From: VRUE01 sp963780815
GTDB lineage: Bacteria > Actinomycetota > Thermoleophilia > Solirubrobacterales > 70-9
Assembly (NCBI GenBank): GCA_963780815.1
Contig: CAWADG010000005.1
Span: forward strand, 62,001-126,000
Length of the DNA: 64,000 nt
Direction: 5' to 3'
Below are positions 50,346-59,378 of the stretch, piece after piece. The notes below the pieces were generated by a model. That model was given only the letters and a program-made list of their open reading frames with translations, was not told the origin of the DNA and did no database searches. Both the position numbers and the translations under genes were made by a program. How positions within the stretch are numbered: the stretch's first letter is position 1; each line of letters opens with the position of its first letter.

Positions 50346-52418
50346 CTAGCGCAGGCGGAGGAAGGGGGCTTTCGCGACGTAGCGCTTGCCGGGCGTGATG
50401 GTCACCGAGGTCCCCTTGATGAAGTCACGGACCTTGACCTTACCTTCCCTGACTTCGAACACCGAGGAGAGGTCGCAACGGTCGGTGACGAGCCAGGTCG
50501 TCCCGAGCACGCTCGCCGAGCCGTAGTTCCCGACCGTCTTGAAGTTGCCGTTGCCCGCGCCCCACAGCTTGCGGCCACCGCCCGACCTGCGGCTCGCCCT
50601 CGCCCGCTTCACCTTGCCGCCCGCCCGCTTCTCGCACCGCAGGCGGCCGTCCAGCGTCGCGACGACGTCCTGTTCGTCGCCGGGGCTCTGGTCGACTTCG
50701 AAGGTCCCGCCCCAGAAGTAGGCCGACTGGGTGGCGCCGCTGCTGCCGCGCGAGGCGGTCAGGGCGACGGTGCCGTCGTCGGTGTCGACCTGGCAGCCGA
50801 CCGGGATCTGTTTCGCCGAGACCAGCGTGTTGAAGCCTTCGTCCCCCTGGCATCTGACCTTGACGACGCCGGAGGCGGTGTCGACGTTGACGCTTTCGCC
50901 GGCGACCGGGGGCGGAAGTCCCCCGCCTCCCAGGGTCTTGAGCGACTGGACCGAGCTCTGGACCGGATTGGGGCCGAGCTCGTTGGTGGCCGCGACGCGG
51001 AAGGCGTAGAGGGTGTCGGGGCTGAGCCCGGCGATGTTGGCGCTGAGGCCCCGCTGGCTGACGGCGGCGGCGATCTTCGTCGCGGGCGTGTGGGTCGCGC
51101 TCTGCGGCGACGCCGCGGGCCAGTATTCGAACCAGGCCTCTGCCGGGAGGTTGCGGGGGTTGATCCTGGCGCTGAGGACCGCCGAGGTCGAGGTGATGCC
51201 CTGGGCCTGGTCGGCGCCGAGGACGGGCGTCCCGACGACTTCCAGCGAGGTTTCCTGTGAGATGTCCCCGGTGACGCCGTTGCTCGCGGTGACGGTGAAG
51301 TCGAAGTCGCCGGCGGAGGTCGGGGAGCCGGTGAGGTCGCCGTCGCTGCTCAGTTCGAGGCCGGCGGGCAGGTGCCCCTTGGTGACCCTGAATTCCGGCG
51401 CCGGCGACTGGCCGGTGGCGCGGAACGTGTAGGAGTACGCGTCGCCGATCACGCCCCGGGGCGGCTCGGCCGCGGCGAGCGCCGGGTGCGACTGGCCGTA
51501 CGAGTTGTCGCCCCAGCAGACGACCTCGCCGGTGGTCCGCACCGCGCAGGTGTGGGCGCCACCGGCCGATACCGACTCGAATTCCCCGCTCGGGACTTCG
51601 TCGAGCTGGCCGGAGGAGTCGTCGCCCCAGCAGGCGAGCGTGTTGTCGCTGCGGATCGCGCAGGTGTGGGCGCCGCCGGCCGAGACCGAGAGGAAGTCGC
51701 CGTTCGGGATGCCGTCGAGCTGGCCGGCGGAGTCGTCGCCCCAGCAGACGAGGTCGCGGTCGTCGCGGATCGCGCAGGAATGGGCGCCGCCCGAGGAGAC
51801 CGCCAGGAATTGGTGCCCATGGTGCTCATGCCCGACCCCGACGCCGGACCACTCGTGTTCGTCGATCGATTCCGGGGCGCCGCTCACCTGGCCGGAGGAA
51901 TCGTCGCCCCAGCAGAGCAGCGCCCCGTCCTCGCGGATCGCGCAGGTGTGGGCGCCGCCGGCCGAGACCGAGAGGAAGTCGCCCTCGGGGACTTCATCAA
52001 GTTGGCCGTGCGAGTCGTCGCCCCAGCAGGCGAGGTGCTCGTCGGTGGCGATCGCGCAGGTGTGGGCGCCGCCGGCCGAGACCGCGGTGAATTCGCCCTC
52101 GGGGACTTCGTCGAGCTGGCCGGCGGAGTCGTCGCCCCAGCAGGCGAGCGTGTTGTCGGTGGCGATCGCGCAGGTGTGCATGCCACCGGCCGAGAGGGCG
52201 AGGAACTGGCCGTTCGGGATTCCCTCGAGCTGGCCGGCGGAGTCGTCGCCCCAGCAGGTGAGGGCGCCGCCGCCGTCGATCGCGCAGGTGTGGGTGCCGC
52301 CGGCGGAGACGGTCGGCGTCGATAGCTCGGCCGGGGCGCTGGAGGAGAACGGCAGGGCGACGATCATCGCGGCCGAGAGCACGAGCAGCAGGGAGATACG
52401 GCGCACGGCGCCGCTCAA
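50346..52418 (-). CDS. Secreted RCC1-repeat protein with FecR-like C-terminus
   Basis: 690 residues from TTG 52418 or GTG 52406. Signal peptide; seven RCC1/BLIP-II-type repeats of ~36 residues (FLSVSAGGAHTCAIR, LxCWGDDSxGQLDxxP); a putative Ig domain (PPRGVIGDAYSYTF); a fibronectin-like domain; and a C-terminal FecR-like beta domain (LGTTWLVTDRCDLSS, KVRDFIKGTSVTITPGKRYV). Repeat 4 carries an 18-residue His-rich insert (GVGVGHEHHGHQ). Together with the CHASE2 cyclase it may form a surface sensing pair. Confidence 0.86.
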   Translation of the reverse strand: MSGAVRRISLLLVLSAAMIVALPFSSSAPAELSTPTVSAGGTHTCAIDGGGALTCWGDDSAGQLEGIPNGQFLALSAGGMHTCAIATDNTLACWGDDSAGQLDEVPEGEFTAVSAGGAHTCAIATDEHLACWGDDSHGQLDEVPEGDFLSVSAGGAHTCAIREDGALLCWGDDSSGQVSGAPESIDEHEWSGVGVGHEHHGHQFLAVSSGGAHSCAIRDDRDLVCWGDDSAGQLDGIPNGDFLSVSAGGAHTCAIRSDNTLACWGDDSSGQLDEVPSGEFESVSAGGAHTCAVRTTGEVVCWGDNSYGQSHPALAAAEPPRGVIGDAYSYTFRATGQSPAPEFRVTKGHLPAGLELSSDGDLTGSPTSAGDFDFTVTASNGVTGDISQETSLEVVGTPVLGADQAQGITSTSAVLSARINPRNLPAEAWFEYWPAASPQSATHTPATKIAAAVSQRGLSANIAGLSPDTLYAFRVAATNELGPNPVQSSVQSLKTLGGGGLPPPVAGESVNVDTASGVVKVRCQGDEGFNTLVSAKQIPVGCQVDTDDGTVALTASRGSSGATQSAYFWGGTFEVDQSPGDEQDVVATLDGRLRCEKRAGGKVKRARASRRSGGGRKLWGAGNGNFKTVGNYGSASVLGTTWLVTDRCDLSSVFEVREGKVKVRDFIKGTSVTITPGKRYVAKAPFLRLR

Positions 52419-52528
52419 TCCATCAATCCAGGGCGGTCACTCCGCTCCATCGACCGACCTTACCAACCATTGGAACGAGACTTTTCATCAATTTTGGGGG
52501 AGCTTCGGGACTTGACCCCTCTGATTAG

Positions 52529-52548
52529 ATACGAACATACGTTCGTAT
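52529..52548. promoter_or_regulatory. LexA (SOS) box
   Basis: ATACGAAC-ATAC-GTTCGTAT is a perfect 20-base palindrome with the actinobacterial/Bacillus-type core CGAACNNNNGTTCG. It overlaps ATG 52547. TTGACC (52512-52517) is a fitting -35. LexA bound here would block start of transcription of the imuB-dnaE2 cassette until DNA damage. Confidence 0.92.
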
Positions 52549-53728
52549 GATCGCCTGCGTCCTCATCCCCCGCCTCTCGCTTCGGGTCGCCTGCCCGGAG
52601 GGGATCGACGGGGCTGTGGCCCTGGCCCCGCTGCCCGGCGCTCGGCAGGCGGTGGGGGAGGTCTCGCATGCGGCCGAGGTCACCGGCGTCGAGGCGGGAA
52701 TGCCTCTCGGAGAGGCGCTCGCCCGCTGTCCCTCGCTGCGGTTGGTCCCCGCCGACCCGGTCGGGGTCGCCGAGCGCTGGGACCGGCTGCTGGAGCGGCT
52801 CGAGGGGATCGGCGCCGCGGTCGAGTCCGAGCGGCCCGGAGAGGCGTTCTTCGAGGTCGACGGCCTGCTCGGGATCCACGGCGGCGCCGTCGACGGGGTG
52901 CTCGCCGCGGCCAGGGGGGCGGCGCGGGCCCCGGTGCGGGTCGCGGTCGCCCCGAACCGGTTCGCCGCGCTCCTCGCCGCCGGCCGCGAGGCGGTGGTCC
53001 CCCCTCGCGCGCTCGGCCATTTCCTCGCCCCGCTGCCGGTCGCGACGCTCGCGGCCGGGCTCGGCCCCGAGAAGGAGCCGGAGGCGAGGGAGCTGGTCGG
53101 GGGGTTGAAGCGGCTCGGCCTCGGCACCCTCGGCCGGCTGGCGGAGCTCACCCCCGACCAGGTAGCCGATCGCTTCGGGGCCCTCGGGCTGCGGGCCCTG
53201 CGCCTCGCTCGCGGCGAGGACACGCCGCTCCGCCCGCGCAGGCCGCGCGAGGAGCTGGTCGCGGAGATCGAGCTGCCCGAGGGGGCGGCGGGGTCGCAGC
53301 TCGGCCGTGCCCTCGAGCTGCTGGTCGACCGGCTCCTCGCCGGCCGCGGGCGGCGCGAGAGGACCCTGCTGGCGCTGCGCCTCTCCGCCCGCCTCGACAG
53401 CGGCGGCAGCTGGAGCATCGAGCAGGGCCTCGGCCGGCCGACGGCCTCGCCGCGGGTGATCGGGTCGCTTCTCGCGCCGCGGCTCGAGGCCCTGCCCGAG
53501 CCGGCGAGCGCGCTGCGGCTGCGGGCGCTCGCCCTCGGGCCCCGTGCCGCCGACCAGCTCGAGCTCGCGTTGGGCGGCCGCGAGCCGCGCCGCGGGCGCC
53601 TCGCGGCGGCGGTGCGGGAGGTGCGGGCGGCGGCCGGCGCCGAGGCGCTGTTGAAGGCGATCGACGTCGATCCCGGCTCCCGCGTCCCCGAGCGGCGGCT
53701 CCTGCTGACGCCGGTCCCGGAGCCGTGA
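52547..53728 (+). CDS. imuB: ImuB-type Y-family DNA polymerase homologue
   Basis: 393 residues. CVLIPRLSLRVACPEG at the N-terminus replaces the catalytic DMDAFFA of true Y-polymerases, as in the inactive ImuB. FFEVDGLLGIHGG, VAVAPNRFAALLAAG and GLKRLGLGTLGRLAEL follow the palm, thumb and HhH order. ImuB tethers DnaE2 to the beta clamp in damage-induced mutagenesis. It is shorter than many ImuBs (about 500). No imuA is next to it. Probably leaderless, under the LexA box. Confidence 0.9.
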   Translation: MIACVLIPRLSLRVACPEGIDGAVALAPLPGARQAVGEVSHAAEVTGVEAGMPLGEALARCPSLRLVPADPVGVAERWDRLLERLEGIGAAVESERPGEAFFEVDGLLGIHGGAVDGVLAAARGAARAPVRVAVAPNRFAALLAAGREAVVPPRALGHFLAPLPVATLAAGLGPEKEPEARELVGGLKRLGLGTLGRLAELTPDQVADRFGALGLRALRLARGEDTPLRPRRPREELVAEIELPEGAAGSQLGRALELLVDRLLAGRGRRERTLLALRLSARLDSGGSWSIEQGLGRPTASPRVIGSLLAPRLEALPEPASALRLRALALGPRAADQLELALGGREPRRGRLAAAVREVRAAAGAEALLKAIDVDPGSRVPERRLLLTPVPEP

Positions 53729-53970
53729 GCGGGGCTCGTCGGGTCTACGCCCCGCGGGGCGCCGCGGTCGAGGCGGGCGAGGACGGCGTGCCGCGGGCGC
53801 TGGCGGGGACGGCGGTCGAGGCGGTCCGCGAGGAGTGGGTCGTCGAGGACCGCTGGTGGACCGCCGACCCACTGCACCGCCACTACTACGAGCTGGTCCT
53901 CGCCGACGGCCGCAGCGCGACCGTCTTCCGCGACGTCCGGACCGGGCGCTGGTTTCGCCAGAGGGGTTGA
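53725..53970 (+). CDS. DUF6504-like small protein of the mutagenesis cassette
   Basis: 81 residues; GTG overlaps the imuB stop. RRVYAPRGAAVEAGEDGVPR and WVVEDRWWTADPLHRHYYEL, then GRSATVFRDVRTGRWFRQRG, match a short beta-rich protein usually found between imuB and dnaE2 in Actinobacteria. Role unproven; its position argues for a part in the mutasome. Confidence 0.78.
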   Translation: MSGARRVYAPRGAAVEAGEDGVPRALAGTAVEAVREEWVVEDRWWTADPLHRHYYELVLADGRSATVFRDVRTGRWFRQRG

Positions 53971-53979
53971 TGGGCGCGG

Positions 53980-56900
53980 GTGATGATGAGCGACGACGGC
54001 GCCCCCTACGTCGAGCTCCACGCTCACTCCGCCTTCTCCTTCCTCGACGGCGCCTCGACCCCGACCGAGCTCGCCGCCGCCGCCGCCGCGCTCGGCTATC
54101 CCGCTATCGCCCTCACCGACCACGACGGCGTCTGGGGGTCGATGGAGTTCGCCCACGCCTGCCGGGGGCTGGGGGTGCGGCCGATCACCGGCGCCGAGCT
54201 GACCGTCGCGCTCGACGACAATGGCTCGCGCTTCGCTCGCGGCGCGAAGGATCAGACTGCGACGCTTGCTCGCTCCGCGCTCGACGACCGGCCCGACGGG
54301 CCTGAGCTCGCCCACCTGACCCTGTTGGTCGAGACCGCCGCCGGCTACCGCAACCTCTGCCGCCTCCTCACCGCCGCCCACTCCCACACCCGCGACGGTC
54401 CCCAGCGCCGAGCCGGGCAGCCGTGGGTGGGGCTGGGACGGGTGAAGGAGCACGCCGAGGGCCTGGTCTGCCTCAGCGGCTGCGCCCGCGACGGGGTCTT
54501 CGCCGGCCGTTGGGAGCGCGGCGAGCGCCCGCGGGCGGCGGCGCTCGGCGGCGAGCTGCTCGAGGCCTTCGGGCCCGAGCGCCTGCGGGTCGAGCTGCAG
54601 CGCCCCTACGAGCGGGGGGACCGTGCCCGCAACCGCTGGCTGGCGGGGCTGGCGGAGCGGTTGGGCGTGCCCTGCGTGGCGAGCGGCGACGTCCACTGCC
54701 ACCGCCGCTCCCGCGCCCGGCTCCAGGACGCGTTCGTCGCCGTCCGCAGCGGTGCCGGCCTCGACGAGACCGAGCCGCTGCGGCGCGGCAACTCGAGCGC
54801 GGCCCTCGCCTCGCCGGAGGGGATGGCGCTGCGCTTCGCCGAGCATCCCGAGGCGGTGGCGGAGACGATGCGGCTGGCGGAGCGGCTGGGGTTCGACCTC
54901 ACCGCCGAGCTCGGCTACCGCTACCCGGGCGCCGAGGACGTCGGCGCCGACCGCCGCCTGACCGAGTACTGCCGGGGCCGGCTCGCCGAGCGCTACGCCG
55001 GCTCCGCCAACCGGCGCGAGGCCGAGCGCCGGTTGGAGCAGGAGCTGGGGGTGATTCGCCACCTCGGCCTCTCCGGGTTCTTCCTCCTGCACCGCGACCT
55101 GCTCGAGCTGGCGCGCGAGGTCGCGGTCCGGGTGCGGGGGCCGGGCTCGGCCCGGGCGGTGCTGCCCCCGGGCCGGGGAAGGGGGTCGAGCGTCAGCTCG
55201 ATCGTCTGCTACCTGTCCGGCCTCTCCCACGTCGACCCGGTCAAGGCCGACCTCTTCGTCGCCCGCTTCCTCAACGAGGAGGTGTCGGCGATGCCCGACA
55301 TCGACCTCGACTTCCCCCGCGACATCCGCGAGGTCCTGATCCCCGAGGTCCACCGCCGCTACGGCGCTGACCGCTCGGCTCTGGTCGCCGCCTTCCCGAC
55401 CTACCGCCCCCGCGGCGCTGTGCGCGACCTCGGCAAGGCGCTGGGGCTGCCGCCGGGGGAGATCGAGCGGGTGGCGCGGATGGTCGGCTTCCACGACGAG
55501 GCGGGGGAGGTCGAGGGCCACGTCCGGGACGCGGTCGGCTCCGAGCGAGCGGCCTCGCCCCGCTGGCGGGCGCTGGCGGCGCTCAGCGCCGAGGCGATGG
55601 GCCTTCCCCGCCACCCCTCCCAGCATCCCGGCGGGATGGTGATCTCAACCCGGCCCCTGATCGACGTCTGCCCGGTCGTGCCGGCGGCGATGGAGGGCCG
55701 CCAGACCGTCCAGTGGGACAAGGACTCCTGCGCCGACGCCGGCTTCCTCAAGATCGACCTGCTGGGGCTGGGGATGCTCTCGGCGGTCGAGCGCTGCGTC
55801 GTCGAGATCGAGCGGGTGCGGGGCGAGCGGGTCGACCTCTCGCGGATCCCCCATGACGACCCCGAGACCTTCGAGTCGATCCGGGCGGCGGAGACGACCG
55901 GCGTCTTCCAGATCGAGAGCCGGGCGCAGATGCAGATGCTTCCTCGCACCAGGCCCGCCGACCTCGACGACCTCACGGTCCAGGTCGCCCTGGTCCGTCC
56001 CGGCCCAATCCAGGGCGGCGCCATCCACCCTTATATAGAGCGCCGCAAGCGGCTGCGGGAGGATCCCTCGTTCGAGGTCCCCTTCGAACACCCGCTGCTG
56101 AAGCCGGTCCTGGCGGAGACGCTCGGCACGATCGTCTTCCAGGAGCAGGTGATCGAGGTCGCGATGGAGCTGGCGGGCTTCACCTCCTCGGAGGCCGAGG
56201 GGCTGCGGCGGGCGATGAGCCGCAAGCGCTCCGAGGAGGCGATCCGCGCCCACCACGAGCGCTTCGTCGCCGGGGCGGGGGAGCGCGGGGTCCCGGCCGA
56301 GGTCGCCGAGCGGGTCTGGCTCCAGATCCAGGGCTTCTCCGGCTTCGGCTTCCCGAAGGCGCACTCGGCGGCATTCGGGCTGCTCGCCTACCAGTCGGCC
56401 TGGCTGCGGGTCCACTACGGTCCCGAGTTCCTCTGTGCTCTGCTGAACGAGCAGCCGATGGGCTTCTACCCGCCCGACTCGCTCGTCCACGAGGCGCAGC
56501 GGCGCGGGGTGCTGGTGGCGCCGCCCGACGCCCGCCGCAGCGACGTCCTCTGCCGGGTCGAGCGCGAGCGCGGTGGGCTCGCAGTCCGCATCGGCCTCGG
56601 CTACGTCAAGGGGGTGCGCGAGGAGGAGATGGAGGCACTGGTCGCCGAGCGCGAGCGGGGCGGCCCCTACACCGGCATCGCCGACCTCGCGACCCGCTCG
56701 GGCGCCGGCCGGGACGGGCTCGAGCGCCTGGCCTGGGCCGGCGCCCTCGACGGCCTGCCGCTGGGCCGGCGCGAGGGCTACTGGCAGCTCGGGATCGCTG
56801 GCGCGCCGCAGGCGGCGGGGGAGGGGCGGCAGCTCCCGCTCCCGCTCGAGCCGCCCCCCGCGCCCGAGCTCGAGACACTCGACAGCTGGCAGACGGCGAT

Positions 56901-57387
56901 CGAGAACTATCGCGCGACCGGCGTCAACCTCGGCGAGCACCCGCTCTCGCTGCTGCGCGAGGGGCTCGGCGAGGGAGTCCTCCGCAGCTCCGAGCTGGCG
57001 CGGGTCGAGGACGGGACCACGGTCGAGGTCGCCGGGATGGTGGTCGCCCGCCAGCGGCCCGAGACGGCGAAGGGGATCACCTTCATGCTGCTCGAAGACG
57101 AGCGCGGGACGATCAACCTGATCGTCCCGCCCCGGGTCTACGAGCGCAGCCGCCCGCTCGTCCGCGCGGCGCCGCTGCTGCGCGCCCGGGGCCGCCTCGA
57201 GCGCCGCGAAGGGGCGACCAACGTGATCGTCGCGGCGCTCGCCGCGCTCGAGCGGCGCGACCCTCCCGCCGCTGAGGACCGCCCGGCCCGCCGCGGCTCC
57301 GCCCGCCACCGGGGCCGCGAGCTCGCGGTCGCCGAGCTCCGCGCCGTCGCCCCCGCCGGCCACAGCTTCGGCCGCCGCGGCCGCTAG
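53980..57387 (+). CDS. dnaE2: Error-prone DNA polymerase DnaE2
   Basis: 1135 residues from GTG 53980 (ATG 53983 or 53986 also fit). N-terminal PHP domain (YVELHAHSAFSFLDGASTP, ALTDHDGVWG); polymerase palm with catalytic Asp residues in MPDIDLDFPRD and QWDKDSCADAGFLKIDLLGLG; fingers (FGFPKAHSAAFGLLAYQSAW); C-terminal OB fold (EVAGMVVARQRPETAKG). Length and lack of other modules fit DnaE2 rather than DnaE1. It performs translesion synthesis with ImuB. Its TAG lies in the stem of a probable terminator. Confidence 0.95.
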   Translation: MMMSDDGAPYVELHAHSAFSFLDGASTPTELAAAAAALGYPAIALTDHDGVWGSMEFAHACRGLGVRPITGAELTVALDDNGSRFARGAKDQTATLARSALDDRPDGPELAHLTLLVETAAGYRNLCRLLTAAHSHTRDGPQRRAGQPWVGLGRVKEHAEGLVCLSGCARDGVFAGRWERGERPRAAALGGELLEAFGPERLRVELQRPYERGDRARNRWLAGLAERLGVPCVASGDVHCHRRSRARLQDAFVAVRSGAGLDETEPLRRGNSSAALASPEGMALRFAEHPEAVAETMRLAERLGFDLTAELGYRYPGAEDVGADRRLTEYCRGRLAERYAGSANRREAERRLEQELGVIRHLGLSGFFLLHRDLLELAREVAVRVRGPGSARAVLPPGRGRGSSVSSIVCYLSGLSHVDPVKADLFVARFLNEEVSAMPDIDLDFPRDIREVLIPEVHRRYGADRSALVAAFPTYRPRGAVRDLGKALGLPPGEIERVARMVGFHDEAGEVEGHVRDAVGSERAASPRWRALAALSAEAMGLPRHPSQHPGGMVISTRPLIDVCPVVPAAMEGRQTVQWDKDSCADAGFLKIDLLGLGMLSAVERCVVEIERVRGERVDLSRIPHDDPETFESIRAAETTGVFQIESRAQMQMLPRTRPADLDDLTVQVALVRPGPIQGGAIHPYIERRKRLREDPSFEVPFEHPLLKPVLAETLGTIVFQEQVIEVAMELAGFTSSEAEGLRRAMSRKRSEEAIRAHHERFVAGAGERGVPAEVAERVWLQIQGFSGFGFPKAHSAAFGLLAYQSAWLRVHYGPEFLCALLNEQPMGFYPPDSLVHEAQRRGVLVAPPDARRSDVLCRVERERGGLAVRIGLGYVKGVREEEMEALVAERERGGPYTGIADLATRSGAGRDGLERLAWAGALDGLPLGRREGYWQLGIAGAPQAAGEGRQLPLPLEPPPAPELETLDSWQTAIENYRATGVNLGEHPLSLLREGLGEGVLRSSELARVEDGTTVEVAGMVVARQRPETAKGITFMLLEDERGTINLIVPPRVYERSRPLVRAAPLLRARGRLERREGATNVIVAALAALERRDPPAAEDRPARRGSARHRGRELAVAELRAVAPAGHSFGRRGR

Positions 57388-57405
57388 CTGACCCGCCCAC
57401 ACACC

Positions 57406-58429
57406 TTGTGAACGCCTGAAGGCATCCGGGCCCTCCAACAAGCTCGGGGTTGTTGACGCCCTAAGCAAGGAGGACCCGGATGAAGGTTCACGGTAACGCT
57501 GCTCTCGGACCAGCGGGCAGGCTGGCCCTGGCAGAGGCGATCGAGTCGGGGATGACGCAGAAGGCGGCAGCTGCCGCCTTCTGCGTGGCGCCGGCGACGG
57601 CCCACCGCTGGTGGCATCGCTATCGGCGAGCAAGCGCAGAGGAGCTGGCAACGGGCAGCTGGCTCCTCGATCGCCCCTCGCGACCCCATCGCCAGCCGCG
57701 GCGGCTCACGGCGGCCGAAGAGGAGCCGATCCTGCGCGCCAGGCGGGAGACCGGCCTCGGCCCCGGCCGCTTGGCGGGGATCTGCCGCCGCGCCCGCTCG
57801 ACGATCTGGAAGGTCCTGAAGCGCCATGGCCTATCCCGGCGCCGCGGTCCGGGACGAGAGACCTACCGTCGCTATGAGTGGTCGCGGCCAGGCGCCCTCC
57901 TTCACGTCGACGTCGCCCGCCTGGCGCGCTTTGAGCGCCCCGGGCACGCGGTCACCGGCATCCGCGACCGCACCGGCGCCGAGAAGCGCGCCAAGTGGGG
58001 CTACGTCTACCTGCACTGCGTGGTCGACGACCACTCCCGCTACGCCTACGTCGAGCAGCACCCAGACCAGGGTGGAGAGACTGCGGCCGCGGTCCTGGGG
58101 CGGGCGATCGAGCACTTCACCTCGCTCGGCATGAAGGCGCCCGAGGCGGTGATGAGCGACAACGCCTTCGCTTACCGCAAGTCGACTGCGTTCAAGGCCG
58201 TTCTGGCCGGCCACGGCGCCCGCCACATCCTCACCCCGCCCTACACGCCACGCTGGAACGGGAAGGTCGAGCGCTTCATCCAGACGCTCAAGCGCGAGTG
58301 GGCCTACGCCCATTCCTGGCCCAACTCGGCCGAGCGGAGTCGGGCCCTGGCATCCTTCCTTCGCTACTACAACCGGCGAAGGCCCCACAGCTCTCTCGGA
58401 GACCGGCCGCCGATCAGCCGCGTTCACAA
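57406..58429 (+). mobile_element. IS481-family insertion sequence (about 1.02 kb)
   Basis: Ends carry the inverted repeat TTGTGAACGC (57406-57415) and GCGTTCACAA (58420-58429). One transposase gene fills the element. No target duplication is obvious. The transposase frame reads past the right end into flanking DNA before its stop at 58442, which is common in this family. Confidence 0.85.
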
Positions 58430-58442
58430 CGTCCGTGGGTAG
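57480..58442 (+). CDS. IS481-family DDE transposase
   Basis: 320 residues with GGAGG upstream. N-terminal HTH (MTQKAAAAAFCVAPATAHRWW), then an rve integrase core: first Asp in LLHVDVARLARFE, second in VMSDNAFAYRKS, Glu in NGKVERFIQTLKREWAY, closing RRRPHSSLGDRPP. All catalytic residues are present and the frame is intact, so the element could be active. The last residues (NVRG) come from DNA outside the right inverted repeat. Confidence 0.93.
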   Translation: MKVHGNAALGPAGRLALAEAIESGMTQKAAAAAFCVAPATAHRWWHRYRRASAEELATGSWLLDRPSRPHRQPRRLTAAEEEPILRARRETGLGPGRLAGICRRARSTIWKVLKRHGLSRRRGPGRETYRRYEWSRPGALLHVDVARLARFERPGHAVTGIRDRTGAEKRAKWGYVYLHCVVDDHSRYAYVEQHPDQGGETAAAVLGRAIEHFTSLGMKAPEAVMSDNAFAYRKSTAFKAVLAGHGARHILTPPYTPRWNGKVERFIQTLKREWAYAHSWPNSAERSRALASFLRYYNRRRPHSSLGDRPPISRVHNVRG

Positions 58443-58447
58443 GACAG

Positions 58448-59353
58448 CTAGCGCCCGGCTTCTTCCTCCGCCAGCGCCCGGCGCAGGGTCTCGTCGAAGC
58501 CCTCGGGCTCGATCCCGAACGGCTCCGCCCCGCTCGGGTCGGTGACGACCGTCGCCGTCCGCAATCCCTCGACCAGCGGCCTGGCGACCTTTGTGTCGAC
58601 CGGCGTCACCAGGCCCAGCCAGAGCGAGGACAGCGACGGGCTCAGCAGCGGCACCGACAGCTTGCGCCGCGGCTCCTTCCCCATCGCGACCGCCATCCGA
58701 TCGAGCATGTCGGAATAGGTGAGGACGTCCGGGCCGCCGATCTGGACCTCGCGGCCCTCGGACTCGGGTACCTCGGGGGCGCGGCGCAGGTACTCGACCA
58801 CCGCCTCGATCCCGATCGGCTGGGTGTCCGTGCGCAGCCAGCTCGGGGCGACCATCACCGGCAGCCGGCCGACCAGGTAGCGGAGCGTCCGGTAGGACTC
58901 GCTCCCGGCGCCGACCACCATCGCAGCCCTGAAGTAGGTCAAGGGCGGCCCATGGGCCTGCAGGACCCTCGCAGTCTCGTGGCGGCTGCGAAGGTGCTCC
59001 GACCGGCTCTCCTCGCCGAGGCCCCCGAGGTAGACGACCCTGCCGACCCCTTCCTCTTTCATCCGCCGGGCGAAATTGCGGGCCCCGAGCCGCTCGCGGC
59101 CGGCGAAGCCGCCCCCGCCCGCCATCGCATGGACAAGGTAGTAGGCGACCTCGATGCCCTCGCCGGCGCCGGCGAGGCTGTCGGCGTCGGTGACGTCGCC
59201 GGTGCGGACCTCGCACCCGGCCTCCCCGAGGCGCCGCGCCCGGTTCGGGTCGCGGACGAGACAGCGCGGCGGCTCGCCGGCATCGGCCAGCGCGGCCGCA
59301 AGCTTGCCGCCGACGAACCCGGTTGCTCCCGCGATCAGCTTGGTGGAGGCGAT
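58448..59353 (-). CDS. NmrA/SDR-type NAD(P)-binding reductase, start codon ATC
   Basis: About 301 residues. LIAGATGFVGGKLAAALADA is the dinucleotide motif; RCLVRDPNRA and VVYLGGLGEESRSEHLRSRH are typical of NmrA-like atypical SDRs annotated as sugar epimerases. No ATG, GTG or TTG precedes the motif in frame. TAGCTT lies exactly six bases before ATC 59353, and ATC GCC TCC ACC AAG would be a normal N-terminus if read as Met. First standard start would be ATG 59125, deleting the cofactor site. Divergent from the SRPBCC gene. Confidence 0.75.
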   Translation of the reverse strand: MASTKLIAGATGFVGGKLAAALADAGEPPRCLVRDPNRARRLGEAGCEVRTGDVTDADSLAGAGEGIEVAYYLVHAMAGGGGFAGRERLGARNFARRMKEEGVGRVVYLGGLGEESRSEHLRSRHETARVLQAHGPPLTYFRAAMVVGAGSESYRTLRYLVGRLPVMVAPSWLRTDTQPIGIEAVVEYLRRAPEVPESEGREVQIGGPDVLTYSDMLDRMAVAMGKEPRRKLSVPLLSPSLSSLWLGLVTPVDTKVARPLVEGLRTATVVTDPSGAEPFGIEPEGFDETLRRALAEEEAGR

Positions 59354-59378
59354 GGCGGGAAGCTACCCTCGAGCGCCG

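Larger units (their letters stand above)
57382..58453. repeat. Inverted repeat flanking the IS element: split convergent terminator
   Basis: CGCTAGCTG (57382-57390) and CAGCTAGCG (58445-58453) are perfect inverted repeats on either side of the IS, and each contains the stop codon of the gene it ends (dnaE2; the minus-strand reductase). Partly paired inner bases (ACCCGCCCAC / GTGGGTAGG) suggest one hairpin that the IS entered at its loop. Confidence 0.6.

Noticed and set aside
50346..52418. Tandem ~108-base DNA repeats resembling a CRISPR or satellite array
   Set aside because: They encode the RCC1 blades in one frame; spacing equals the 36-residue protein repeat.
52525..55626. 1033-codon minus-strand frame
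   Set aside because: Antisense to imuB-dnaE2, no recognisable domain, typical GC shadow.
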